Source: Hybos culiciformis | Lineage: Eukaryota; Arthropoda; Insecta; Diptera; Hybotidae | Direction: 5' to 3' | DNA length: 64,000 bases | NCBI GenBank assembly: GCA_964007475.1 | Contig: OZ023275.1 | Coordinates: forward strand, 4,836,001 to 4,900,000 | Shown: one piece after another, positions 13,260 to 25,109 of the stretch | How the letters are laid out: each line of letters opens with the position of its first letter | Position numbering within the stretch: position 1 is the stretch's first letter | The notes under the pieces: generated by a model | Told to the model about the DNA's origin: nothing | The model's input: only the letters and a program-made list of their open reading frames with translations | Database searches by the model: none | Position numbers and translations under genes: made by a program

Positions 13260-16180
13260 CCTAACTTAATGATTTTTTTCTAAATTTATATATAAATAAA
13301 TAATAGGACTAAGTTACTACTGTACTACTAAGTTACTACTCTACTAGTTATGTACATATACATTTTTTTTGAACAATTTGTGATTTTGAGACTGTATTTT
13401 AGACCTCAAAAAGTATTTTTTTAGCTTTAAGATATTAATAAATGAGATAATTTTAAAATGTTATTAAAAAATATAAATTTTTTTAAGTTAATAATATACG
13501 AAGGCAAGTACTTGGGATTGATTCGAACACGCGAATCAACATTCATTTAAAAAAAAACTTAAAATAAAATTTTAAACTTATCAGACTTGAGATACATATT
13601 TCCCTGATCTCATCTCATGGTTATTAAAAGCAAAATTTCGAATATTCTTCTTTTATTAATATAAAATAATTATCAGTTATCTGATGGGATCTGATGGGAT
13701 AAATAAATTAAGTAATTACAAATTTTACTAAAATTATGTATTATAAATATATTGTTAACATGATCAATAATGTACGATAATATTTTTTATTCAATAAAAA
13801 CTGCTTAAAAATAAAATTTGTATCTATTATGTAAATTTTTTTGATTTTGAAATTGGCTCCAGATTAACAAAATATATAGCTTAATTTAAATCAATGCATC
13901 CAGTTTAAAAAAGTTAGTAAACCAATAGATTGATATACCATCCATTAATTTTGAGATACCATAAATTAATTTTGATATACTTTAAATTAAAGATTATTAA
14001 AGAACTAAATTTTTACCATCCTATATTAAACAAATTCAAATTTATTGCAAAAAAAATTTTATTGAACTAACATTGTATAGTTGGAATTTTTGACAACAAC
14101 TTTTTTTATCAAAATTTCACACGCCGTAATAATATTATCTCATTCAATATATCTTTTTATGTAACTATTTCATTTTATCAATATTTCAATATATATTTTT
14201 TCTGATTACTGTGTTCGTTCCTTTTTCCCTTCGATAAAATAATAATAACAAAGAACATATAGTTAGTTAATATTGTTTCAAAAACATATTTTGCCATATT
14301 GCAAAATAAATAAATAAAAAAAAAAAAAAACAAAATGAAAATATAATTACAGGTATGTACATTATATATTACATTTACAATTATCCATGTATCTTAAAAT
14401 TTATATAGTATACACTGTACAAAAAAAAAATTCTTACACAAATGTATACATGAAAATGAAATTTTCTCTTAGTAAACTTGACAATGAATTTTCAAAAAAA
14501 AAAAAATTCTATAATTTAATTGATCAGAGAAAATAATAAAAAAAAAAAGAAAGCTTTTCAGTATGTAATAGTTTTTCATTGAAAAAGTTTATTCGGTTGT
14601 TAAAATAAAAAGGAAATACCGTAGCACAAAAATTTTCAATTTTAAATAATAATAAAAATTAGAAGAATTTTCCCAGCAATCAAAACATTTCACAAATTGA
14701 GTGAATTTTAAAGGTTTGAAGATAATTAAAAGAAAAAATAATAATAAATTTATTTTTATCTTAAAATAATAATAAGAAAAAGAAAAATTATATAAATAAC
14801 TATTTTCTAAATTCAAAATTGCATTTTCTTTCAACAACTTGGTCTTTATAAATTTTGAGGTTATTATTAATTATACAATAAAATAATGTTTTGCATTTGA
14901 TTCTTTTTTTTTTTTTTTTGCATGTTAATATGAAGATCATTAATTAATAAAGTTCGGATTTTTTTTGTTTTCAAATTGTTTTACAAACGTATATTTTTTT
15001 TAAATTATTTAATTCACTTTTTTTTAATTCAAAAAAGTTTACCAACTTCTGCCGATGCTCATATCTTTTTTTATTTCGCATTTGCACATAATCATACTTT
15101 TTTACTTAAACATTAAACTAATTCGTTCTATTTATCTCACTCCGCTATATAATCAGTGTCTTTAGAAATTATAATCCAGCAACAGCAGAAACCAATTTAA
15201 TTGACTCTATAACCATTGCTAGTAACAACTTTGAAATGTTTTTTCAGTTGTTACATTATGGAAAATTTTTAGTTTAAGAAAATTACTACAATGTTATTTA
15301 TTTCCGATACCAAAATTAAATATATTAAATATGTAACCAAAATAGATACCTATTCAAATTCAAGAAGCTTCTTTTAGTATACTATGTAATTTGTCCTTGT
15401 CTTCTACATAATGGTTTGTGACTTTGTAAGCATTGAGTTTGATTAAATGATAAAATGAAATGGAAATGAAAATCATAACGAAATAGTACACATTTTTATA
15501 AATTTTTTTATAAGGAGAATGTTAAATCGAAATTAAAATTTCAGATTCATAATACAACAAATAAAAAAATTAAATTAACATTAATTTAATATAAAAAAAA
15601 AATTTAATATGTGATTTCTGTATATCTTCGTTTGAATTCCTTTTTATATTGCTAATTGGAAATGAGAGGTGACTATGACAACTGCGAATTTTTTTTTTTT
15701 TTTGTTTACAAACAATTTTTTTTCTAGACTTCAATTTAAGAAAACAAAAAAAAAAAAAAACCGGAATAACACGATTTAACCGCCAACAAAACTCATTCAT
15801 AAAATAATATTCATGAATGAAATATACTATAATACAAACTATTTTTAATTCATTCTATTTTAGTAAATTTTATTATGTTAGACTTTTTGGCGCCAGCAGT
15901 TTAATATCAATCACCCAACATCATTAAGATGAAAATTTATACATATATTATTAAATTTAATAATATACATTATTAAATAGAATCATTTAATAATATACTT
16001 AAATTTTTTATAATTTTATACAAATTAGGAATCAATTTTAGAATTTTATTTCAGTATAATGCAATTCAAGGGAAGTATCAAGTAATGAGTAAATGATAAA
16101 ATACCAAAAAAATCTATCTGTTCCTATAAAATAACAAAATAATTTTCTTTTTATGTTTTTTAGAATAAGATGTTTTGGAC
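13260..16180. other. Intergenic DNA between transporter copies 1 and 2
   Basis: Apart from a likely 3' UTR with AATAAA-type signals just after 13280, this is AT-rich DNA with long A/T runs and short tandem duplications (GATGGGATCT near 13681-13700). A T-rich splice acceptor ending at 16163 suggests that copy 2 has an untranslated first exon somewhere here. No other gene is supported. Confidence 0.45.
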
Positions 16181-18751
16181 ATGGTTAATGAAATATTAAA
16201 TAATAATAAATTAAAAAAAAAAAAGATTGTAATTGACAAAAATGATTTGGGAGAAAATTTTGTAGCTCCTGACGGTGGATGGGGTTGGGTGGTGTGTTTG
16301 GCTTGTGGACTTTCAAATGTAAAAACAAAATTTCAATATTATCGTTATTTTTAATCTTCTTTAAAAGTAAGACAATATATTTTTGTTATGTTATTTTTCA
16401 GCTTTGTATATGTCCAACATTTCAAAATTTTGGAATTATTTTTCGAAATAAATTAGCTAATATTGGCTTAACAAATTCTGAAATTACAAGTATTTTTAAC
16501 ACCCATCAGGCAGTTTCCTCGTGCACTGGATTACTAAATGGACCAATGTTTCGTTACTTTTCGTATAGACAAATGGCATTTACTGCAGGAATTTTGATTG
16601 GATCTGGATTATTTTTATCATCTTTTGCAGATTCATTTCATTCATATGTCGTAACATACTCTATAATGTATGGTAAGTACTATTGAACTTCGAAAATTGT
16701 TTTAAGGATATACATTTTTTGAGGTATTTGCTTAAATAAATTTGAACGTTTACGTGTCTCTAAAACTAATTAATTAAACATTGAAGTTGCGCTAAGTTTG
16801 AATCTATACACTTCCTAAAATAGTAATTAACAAAAGAAAAATTGTTAAAATTATTTTTTAACGTTCTGTCAACAAATTGGCAAATTAAATATTGACAATA
16901 ATATTTAATTTGCAAATTTTTAAAGTAAATAACAAGCATTTATAATAACATTTTAATTTTAGCACAGGGATGCAATTAAATTTTCTTTAATTAATCATAA
17001 TTAAAAGAATTTTTTTTTTTTTAATAAATTTGTAAATTATAACTTAGTGCATTTTTTATTCAAAAAAATAGGAATGGGTTTTGGCATTAGTTTATCTGCA
17101 ACATCTCTTGCTCTCAACACTTATTTTAAAGAGAAAAGACGTCGAGCAGCAAGCTTTGCGTGGACTGTAACTGGTATTGGTCCAATAGTAATGCCTTATA
17201 TGGCAATTTTTTTACTGTATTTATACGGAATTCAAGGAACTGTTTGGATCTTTAGTGCACTAGCTCTTAACGCACTAGTGAGTGCAATGATCTATCAACC
17301 AGTTAAATGGCACATCCGAGAATGTCACGATTTTGAAGTCACACCAGGCGATGAAAATTTTTCTCCTACAGAAAATTCTAATGATATGTGTCGTCAACCT
17401 GTAGTTAAGAGAGATAATTCTATATTTTCAAGTCAATATTTATATGCAGAAGATAATTCTGATTATCCAGGATATGAAGTTTTGGGACATGAAGTTCCAA
17501 TGCTATCGAGGGCTAACGACGGTTGGTACGGTTCAAAGCTTTCACTTTCGTCTTCTCATCAATCTGAATCCCGATTGAGATCCAATTCGTTTCGAAATCT
17601 TAAATCAAAAGGATTGGTTAACGATGAACTGAAAGATTTGAATAAAGGTTTTCTTCGCCCAAATAATTTCAATTTACAAAAACATATGTTAAAATCTATA
17701 AGTAACTTGAATTTGAACTGCGACAAAAGTCCTGGTGGTGAAGAAAAAAATGATTTACTAGATAAGCAAAGTAGTAGCCAGAATCAATTGAAAACCGAAG
17801 ATATAGAAGAAGAAGAAGATGAAGTTATTTCAAGTTGGTTAGAAAAGATTGTTATATTTTTTGACTTGGATCTGCTTAAAGATTCAACTTATGTTAATTT
17901 AATGTTGGGTATTACATTATCAACCTTTGCTGATATGAATTTTTCTGTACTTACTCCATTTTTTCTCAGTGATTTTGGTTTCAATAAAGATCAAATTGTA
18001 TTAATTATGTCATTGAATGGTTTGACCGACCTTATTGTAAGATTTTTAATACCATTTATTGCAGAACATATAAACTGGGACAACAGAGTGTTTTTCTTAA
18101 TTGGAATTAGTTTTATGGTGATAGGTAGAATATGGCTAACACAAATACCATCGTACAGTACAACTATTGTGATATTTACATTTATGGGGATCGGAAAGGG
18201 ATTAAGAACAATTTTTATGAATTTAATTATACCAAGTCATGTTCCTTTAAAAAGATTACCCGGTGCTTCAGGTTTACAACTATTGACCGCTGGTATTTTT
18301 ACATTAACCTGTGGACCAATTATAGGTAAAATTGCATTGCTGTTAGTGTAAGGGAACAAGTTAAATTAAAATAAGAAAATAACTTTTTTAGTTAATATTT
18401 CATTTCACTAACCTGTTCTTGGGCATAATTTACAACAAAAGTATACACATCATTATTTCAAATGCTTTGTTGCTTTCCATATTTTTTATTTAGATGTATG
18501 TCTGGAAATATTTGAAAACACTTAAGAGTTGTCAAACCTGCCCCTTTCGAGAATTACTTATAAAATTACAATCAATTAATTTATTTCTTACTTTTTTAGG
18601 TATTATACGTGATTCTACAAATTATTCGGTGACATTAAATTTTTTAAATATTATTTCAATCATGACAATAGTTTCATGGACTCTAGAATTGGTATATCAA
18701 TGGTGTAAAAGGCGGGAAAAACAGGAAAAGGTTGTGACCGAAATAATTTAA
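16181..18751 (+). CDS. Monocarboxylate transporter-like protein, SLC16/MCT family (copy 2)
   Basis: A predicted 12-helix carrier of the MCT family. Coding exons: 16181-16318, 16402-16672, 17072-18325 and 18600-18751, phases consistent, 604 residues. I chose the ATG at 16181 because the nearer upstream ATG (16170) hits a stop after eight codons. Residue order: MCT signature APDGGWGW, helix 5 block NTYFKEKRRRAASFAWTVTG, a long hydrophilic central loop with SSQYLYAEDNSDYPGYEV and an acidic EEEEDE run, and helix 8 TDLIVRF with D456/R460. The tail is short, basic and cytosolic. The loop lacks the paired cysteines of the other three copies. Exon 2 is exactly 271 nt, as in copies 3 and 4. It is closest to copy 1 (shared SSCTGL-NGP and MNFSVLTPF). 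Substrate cannot be told from sequence. Confidence 0.92.
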
Positions 18752-21193
18752 CAATTGTGATTATATAAATGAGATTTTTTTGTAATTGATTTTAAAATAT
18801 AAGATTCTTATACTTAAAAGAAACTTGAATATGCTATGTTAGATTTAGTAACAATAATATTATATAACGTTATAACTTATGTAGTTAGAATACTAAACAA
18901 AACGCACTTACCATTTTCAAGATCATTGTAGAGAACATTTAAATTTTAAAATATTTACTTCTAGGTATAGTGAAAAAAAAAAACAAATGGAAAAAATAAT
19001 AAAAGTGTACTTAAAAATTTTACAAAATAGATGTATCTACAAATAAATATGACTTTATTTAAATTTTACTTAAAAAAAAGAAAATTTTGTTTTTTTTATT
19101 TATAGATATAGTTTTTGAGATATATCAAATATTAAAAAAAAACTTTATATGTTAACTGGCTCATCGTTTCTTTTCAAACATTAGAGCTGATGTAAATTAT
19201 TAGACAATTAGCCAGAGCTGATGTAAATTATTAGACAATTAGCCGGAAATATTACCATTCTTTTTTATCTTATTGCACGACATGATTAAAATTCAAATAT
19301 TTTTAAATATTTATAGTTGATTTATAAAAGAATTTTTTTTTTAACAAAAGTTGGTTACGAATAAATTAAACAGAAATTTCTTTTAAAATAAACATTATTT
19401 TAAAGCTTTTACTCATCGCTTTAATCTTTTTTAGTTCTAAGTTCATTTAGAAAAATATCGACTTTTGTAGTTAATATTTTTTTTTAATTTTCTAAAAACT
19501 TTCATTTAATTTATATAAATTTTTTCTAATTGGACCAATTCAATTGTTTTTTATAAGGTTTAACATACAAGAAATTTGGTGTTTTAAACTTAAATTAAAT
19601 TTGAGTTGAATCAGGTTCACTTGATTAAAAACGAGCATTGTTTATTCATATAATTATGTTCAATAAATATGTTCTGATAAATATGTTCTGATTACGCGAA
19701 AAAAAGAGAAGTATTATTGATAGGGCATGTGCATTTGAATAATAAAAAAAAAAATGGTTAAAAAAAATTAAAAACAAGATAATTTTTTTTTTATAAATAC
19801 AAATACCGAATTTAAGTGAAACTAAAAATTTGAAGTTCACAAAATCTATCACTATCACTATTAAATGAAGCTTAAGCGATTTAAAGTGGAACTTTAAATT
19901 TGGTGCAAATTGTTAAATGTGACCCTGACAACTTAAACTTAAATATTTAAGTTTATTCGGTGCAAACGGCCTTTATATCTTTTTTTTTTTTAAATTATAT
20001 TTGATTAAATTTTATTCATTCATTTTCATTTAGAAATTTAAAAAAATTTGAAAAAATTAACCCCGCTTTATTCGTAGTGTGAAAAAAAAGTCCAATTGAG
20101 GGATAACCTGATTTAATTTATGAATACAATTTCTAGTTTGGAAAGCATATTATGTTGTTTTTTTTTTTCAAAGTTGTTGTTCAGTATAGTATACCTTATC
20201 AGAAATAGGTAATAATAATAATTTTAACGATTAATTAAAAAACAAAAAGATAAAACTGTGAGTTTAAAATTCTCTTATATTTAATTATTAAAAATAATTT
20301 TTAATTTGAGTAGTGCAAATTCAGTACGCAAGCTTTTGTATAATTATTCGGACATAATTTTACAAACATTAGAAAATCACAATTAAAAAAAGTTTCAGTT
20401 TTTTAATATACTATTATATATAGTCTATCTTCATAATTTTTAACAAAAATATCATTGAAATTCAATATTTTAATGAGATAATTTTAATATGTATTAATTT
20501 TTTTTTTTTTTTTTATTGACGTTTTTCGTAAAATTTTAATGTTGTTGCTATAAAGAAAATAAATTGCCCACTATATGTGTATAGCTTAAATAGGGACAAT
20601 TTAATTTATCTTTCATTTAATTTTTTATCATAATTTTTATTTTTTCTAAATTTTATCTGAATTACCAGAAGAACCTATTTTACATTACTTATATAAGCCA
20701 CGAATTGAGATGTTTCATTTCGTTGTAAAATTCGTCGTTTTTGGCAATAAAAGCAAATCAACTTCTTGAATTGTGGACATTTTGATAATAAAACAAAATT
20801 ACTTATAAATTACTTATAAATAATAATTATTATATAATTAATTTATTATCAAATCAAATTATCAAGTGGCTTAAAAATGAAATATTAATTCAATGCCTTA
20901 TTTATTTTCTAAAGAATAAGATCATTATCATGTTAAGCGTGCTTTGCAAAAAAAACTATAAAGTGGTCAATAATATTTTTAAATACAAATGAATGCTTTT
21001 ATTATTCATAGTGACGGAGTTAAGTTTTTTACTTTGAGTTTTCCACAACAAAGTAAAGAAATATAAAATTTTCTAAATGGCAATCATATAATAAAGAAAT
21101 AAAAATTAATAATAAACAACATTGATAAAATGTTTATATAAATTAATATAGTAAAGTAAATCATATTTATAATTAACTTATGCATTAAAAACA
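18752..21193. other. Intergenic DNA between transporter copies 2 and 3
   Basis: AT-rich DNA with poly-T runs (for example around 20501-20516). It contains one exact tandem duplication, listed separately, and a short GTTCTGATAAATAT duplication near 19670-19690. No gene is supported. Confidence 0.45.
19183..19244. repeat. Exact 31-bp tandem duplication
   Basis: Two identical 31-bp units (19183-19213 and 19214-19244), each starting AGAGCTGATGTAAATTATTA, stand directly head to tail. This is probably a recent slippage or repair duplication in non-coding DNA. Confidence 0.9.
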
Positions 21194-23468
21194 ATGAAAT
21201 CGAAAGAAAATAAATTAAATAATGAAGAAAATAAATCACAAGTTAAAATTAAAAAAAAACGTCGTGATAAAAGTGATTTAGGCGAAGATTTTATTGCTCC
21301 TGATGGTGGATACGCATGGCTAGTGTGTATTTCTGCAGGACTATCAAATGTAAATAAGTATAATTCTTTGTATAAGTTACTAGAGAAATAAAAACTTTAC
21401 GGATTAATATTTCGAATTAAAAACTTATTTTTAACTAGAAGAGAAATTAATTGCTGCTTAATATGAAATAAAAATTAATTTTTTTAATCATTTACAGCTT
21501 TGTCTTCTAGCTATTTTGGATGTGTTCGGATTAATTTTTCAAGATCGATTCATTGAACTTGGAATCAATGCTACTCAGACTACAACAATGATCAATGTGA
21601 ATATAACTATTAGTTCTATTTTGGGGCTATTGAATGGAGCAATGTTTCGATCGTACTCATATCGTCAAATATCACTTGCTGGAGCTATTCTTTCGGCTAT
21701 ATCAATATTTGCATTGGCATTTGCTAGTTCATTTTATGAATTCTTATTATGGTTTTCAATTGTTTTGGGTAAAACATTACAATGAGTTTAAATTGAGTTC
21801 TCTAAATATAAATATTCTTTTTTTAGGAATAGCTTTTGGGCTCGGATTTCCAGCTATCACTCAAGCTTTGAACACTTATTTTATAGTTAAACGCCGTGCG
21901 GCAACTAGTTATGCGTGGACTATTGCAGGGCTGGGACCTATTTTTTTACCACACTTAATAAATTTTCTTTTGTATAATTATGGCATTGAAGGAACAATGA
22001 TGTGTCTCAGTGGATTGGCTTTGAATTGTGTGCCGTTTTCATTATTATTTCAGCCTGTTAAATGGCATGTTAAGAACAAAGAATGTGGATCAAGGAAATC
22101 AAGTAGTTTGATACGACAATCAATTCGACCATGTGAATATTGCGAACATTTATCAAAACACCGTAGAAGTTCTGTATTTTCTAGTCAGTATTTATTTACT
22201 GAAGATGATAAGGACTTTCCCGGTTATGCTGTTGTCGGTCCAGGCACACCTATGTGTTCTCGAGCAAATGATGGTTGGTTTTCTATTGACGATACCGAAA
22301 GAAAAAGAAGAATATCTATTAGCTCGAGGAATAAAACATTCAGCTCAATTGAGATGGTAATGCATGAAATGTCTACTATTTCAGAGGACACCAAGTCAAT
22401 CAAATCTAATCATTTTAATAATCTTTTAGAAACAAACAAGAGATTAAATGAAAAACTTCGACAGCAAAGAGGAATTCCGATTAGATGTACTTGCGCTGAA
22501 AAGGAAGAATTGTTAGAGAAAAGCCAGTTTATAGAATCTTCGAACATAAAATTAGAAAATCATAAGATCGAAACACAAATTAATAACGCAGATGAAAACA
22601 TTGTCTCAGAAGAAAAAATTAAATGGAATCAAAAGCTCATAATCTTTTTTGATTTGGATCTGTTGAAAGATATGACATTTAATAATCTTCTTTTGGGGAT
22701 TAGCTTAGCCAATTTCAATGAAATCAATTCAAATGTTTTAACACCATTATATTTGAATGAATTTGGCTTCGATCGTAATGATGTTGCAAAAATTATGTCA
22801 TTTCAAGCAACAGCCGACTTAATAACAAGATTTTTAATACCAACTATCACGGAAAGATTTAATTGGAGTAATAAGAGTTGTTATGTAATTGGTATAACTG
22901 GGCTAGCAATTTCACGTGCATTACTTACGATTGTTTTGCCATTCAATTTGACACTATGTCTTTGCATTATGGTTGGAATTTCTCGAGCTTTTCGAATGGT
23001 ATTTATGGGCTTAGTCATACCAAGTTATGTTCCTTTAAATAGACTACCAGCTGCTGCTGGCTTACAATTATTAATAGGTGGAATTTTAACAGTCTCTTTT
23101 GGTCCATTTGTTGGTAAATTGATTTTTCTTTGTATCCACTGGTTTTAGTTAAAATTTAAGCAATATTATGTATCTAAATGTTCGTGTTTTCATTTTCCAA
23201 GAAATTCGGATTCAATATTTATTTTTTAGAAAAGGAAAAACAAAAACAGAAAACACAAGCAAACTGAAATTTTTTTATTTTTTTTACCTTGCTTATATAT
23301 AAAATATGAAATTCATTTCATACCTTATCAGCTTAACAAATCGTTTCAGGTTTAATAAAGGATTACAGCAATTATTCAGTTACATTAAATGTATTGAATA
23401 TGTTCACAGCAATTACACTCATCATGTGGGGTGGAGAAAGTTTTTTCAGAAGAAAACGAAAAAGTTAA
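21194..23468 (+). CDS. Monocarboxylate transporter-like protein, SLC16/MCT family (copy 3)
   Basis: Coding exons: 21194-21349, 21498-21768, 21827-23113 and 23350-23468, all GT-AG and phase-consistent, 610 residues. The N-terminal basic tail runs into the signature APDGGYAW. Helix 5 reads NTYFIVKRRAATSYAWTIAG, and helix 8 has ADLITRF with D473/R477. The central loop holds CEYCE, SSQYLFTEDDKDFPGYAV, a SKANDGW-like stretch, an HFNNLLETNK segment and CTCAEKEELLE. The same order is seen in copy 4, its likely sister. The short last exon carries helix 12 and a basic tail ending FFRRKRKS. An AATAAA lies at 23636-23641. By family it should move small carboxylates or related solutes with protons; the true substrate is unknown. 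Confidence 0.92.
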
Positions 23469-25109
23469 TCGGCCGGTGTGATGTGATCATTGATTTTGTT
23501 AGCGCTGAAAGCTATAAATGATTTTAACTGAAATGGTCACGATATTTAAATGAAATGGTCGCGAAAATTAATATTAAAAATTAAGCTAAGATTTTTAAAT
23601 TAAATTTATTCTTGTTAATTTCTTATGATATTGGAAATAAAATTATTGTTAATAAAAGTTGATAAAAATTGCTCTTATGATTTGTCACCTGAAAATTACG
23701 TTGAATCAAATTAACATTTTTCTGTTTGAGCAATTTAATTGGTTTTATTATCATATTCACATAAGGACTGATATTCAAAATTAAAATTTAAGTTTGGTGT
23801 TAATAATTCAATCTCAACAAACCATAAATAATATTGCAAATAAAAAACATTTTGTGTTCAAACTATCCTTTTTTATATTTTATATGTATTTTTTAATCAG
23901 AGCTTTTAATTCTCTAATCATAATTATGTTATGCTTCAATAATTTTCATAGAAAAATTTTTATTTGATTATTAGCTAAAAATCAGTTTGCGAGGTTTTGC
24001 CATTTTAATCGGACGAATTAATCAAAAACGGATCACTATTTGTTTAATTATCTTATATAGTAATAAATTTATTGTCACTATTTTTTTTTGTAAATATTAT
24101 CAATCGAAATTATCTCAATTATATTTTAATGATTAAATTGGTATTTTGCGAAAAAAAAAGAAAAGTTCTTTTTTAATTTGAAATTTTAAATTATTTTAAT
24201 CAAAAAATATATATTGTGTATCTATAGATATTCTAGAATTTTGTATATTAATCGACAGTACATTTTCGAAACAATATAGATTGAATAATATTTAAAACAA
24301 AAATATGTTTGCAAAGTATTATCTAATAAAACTGTTTATAAAGAGTTTGTAACTCATATCAAAATTAATTCCATGTTAAAGAAAACCGGATTAAATTTTC
24401 CAGTCAGCTAACGATTTGGGTAGTTTAATCGTGTCGTCGTCGCCATGAAGTAGAATCTCTACCATGAAAATTAATCAAGACTGACTATAAAAATTTCTTT
24501 CTTCATCAAGTATCTCAATTATTTAAAATTATGATGCTGTAGTAGCTATTCCATTCAAAACTTAAAAGAAATATGATTCGGGTTTCTTTTTATTTTCATT
24601 TATTTAATTTTTATTCTAACTCTATTAAATTTATCGTTTCGTTTAACTGCATTCTGTGCCGGAATATTTTTTTTTGCTTGTTGGTAACTCAAATTATATT
24701 TGTGTTTTGTAAATAAATTGACGAATCTTATCAGTTGTTTAATAATACTAAAATTTTGATATGAATGTTACGTTAATCGTTAACTAAACATGGAAAGTGA
24801 AATCCTCCAATTATACTGGGTTTTTCAAATGTTTTACTAACATTGTTTTATTTTTCTAAGAAACAGTAAAACTGATATTTTAGCTGTTATAAAGGATAAA
24901 AAGTATATTCAACGATAAAAATTTATTAATTTATTACATAATTAAATATTATAATGATTACATTTTTAATAATAAAAACAATAAATTAAAACAAAAACTT
25001 TAAGAAGTTCTCATATTTGGTAATTTAACTTTACAATTACATAAAAAACGTATTTTTGAATAGAAATGAACTTCATGTCTACACATCTAATTTATAATAC
25101 GAAATTCAA
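23469..25109. other. Intergenic DNA between transporter copies 3 and 4
   Basis: AT-rich DNA. A less AT-rich patch lies at about 24380-24480 (with GTCGTCGTCG) but no reading frame or repeat structure could be supported. Confidence 0.45.

Noticed and set aside
21634..21826. Extended N-terminal reading of transporter copy 3 through its second intron
   Set aside because: The frame through 21634-21826 differs from the family. The correct reading uses exon 21498-21768 and the acceptor before 21827, matching copies 2 and 4.
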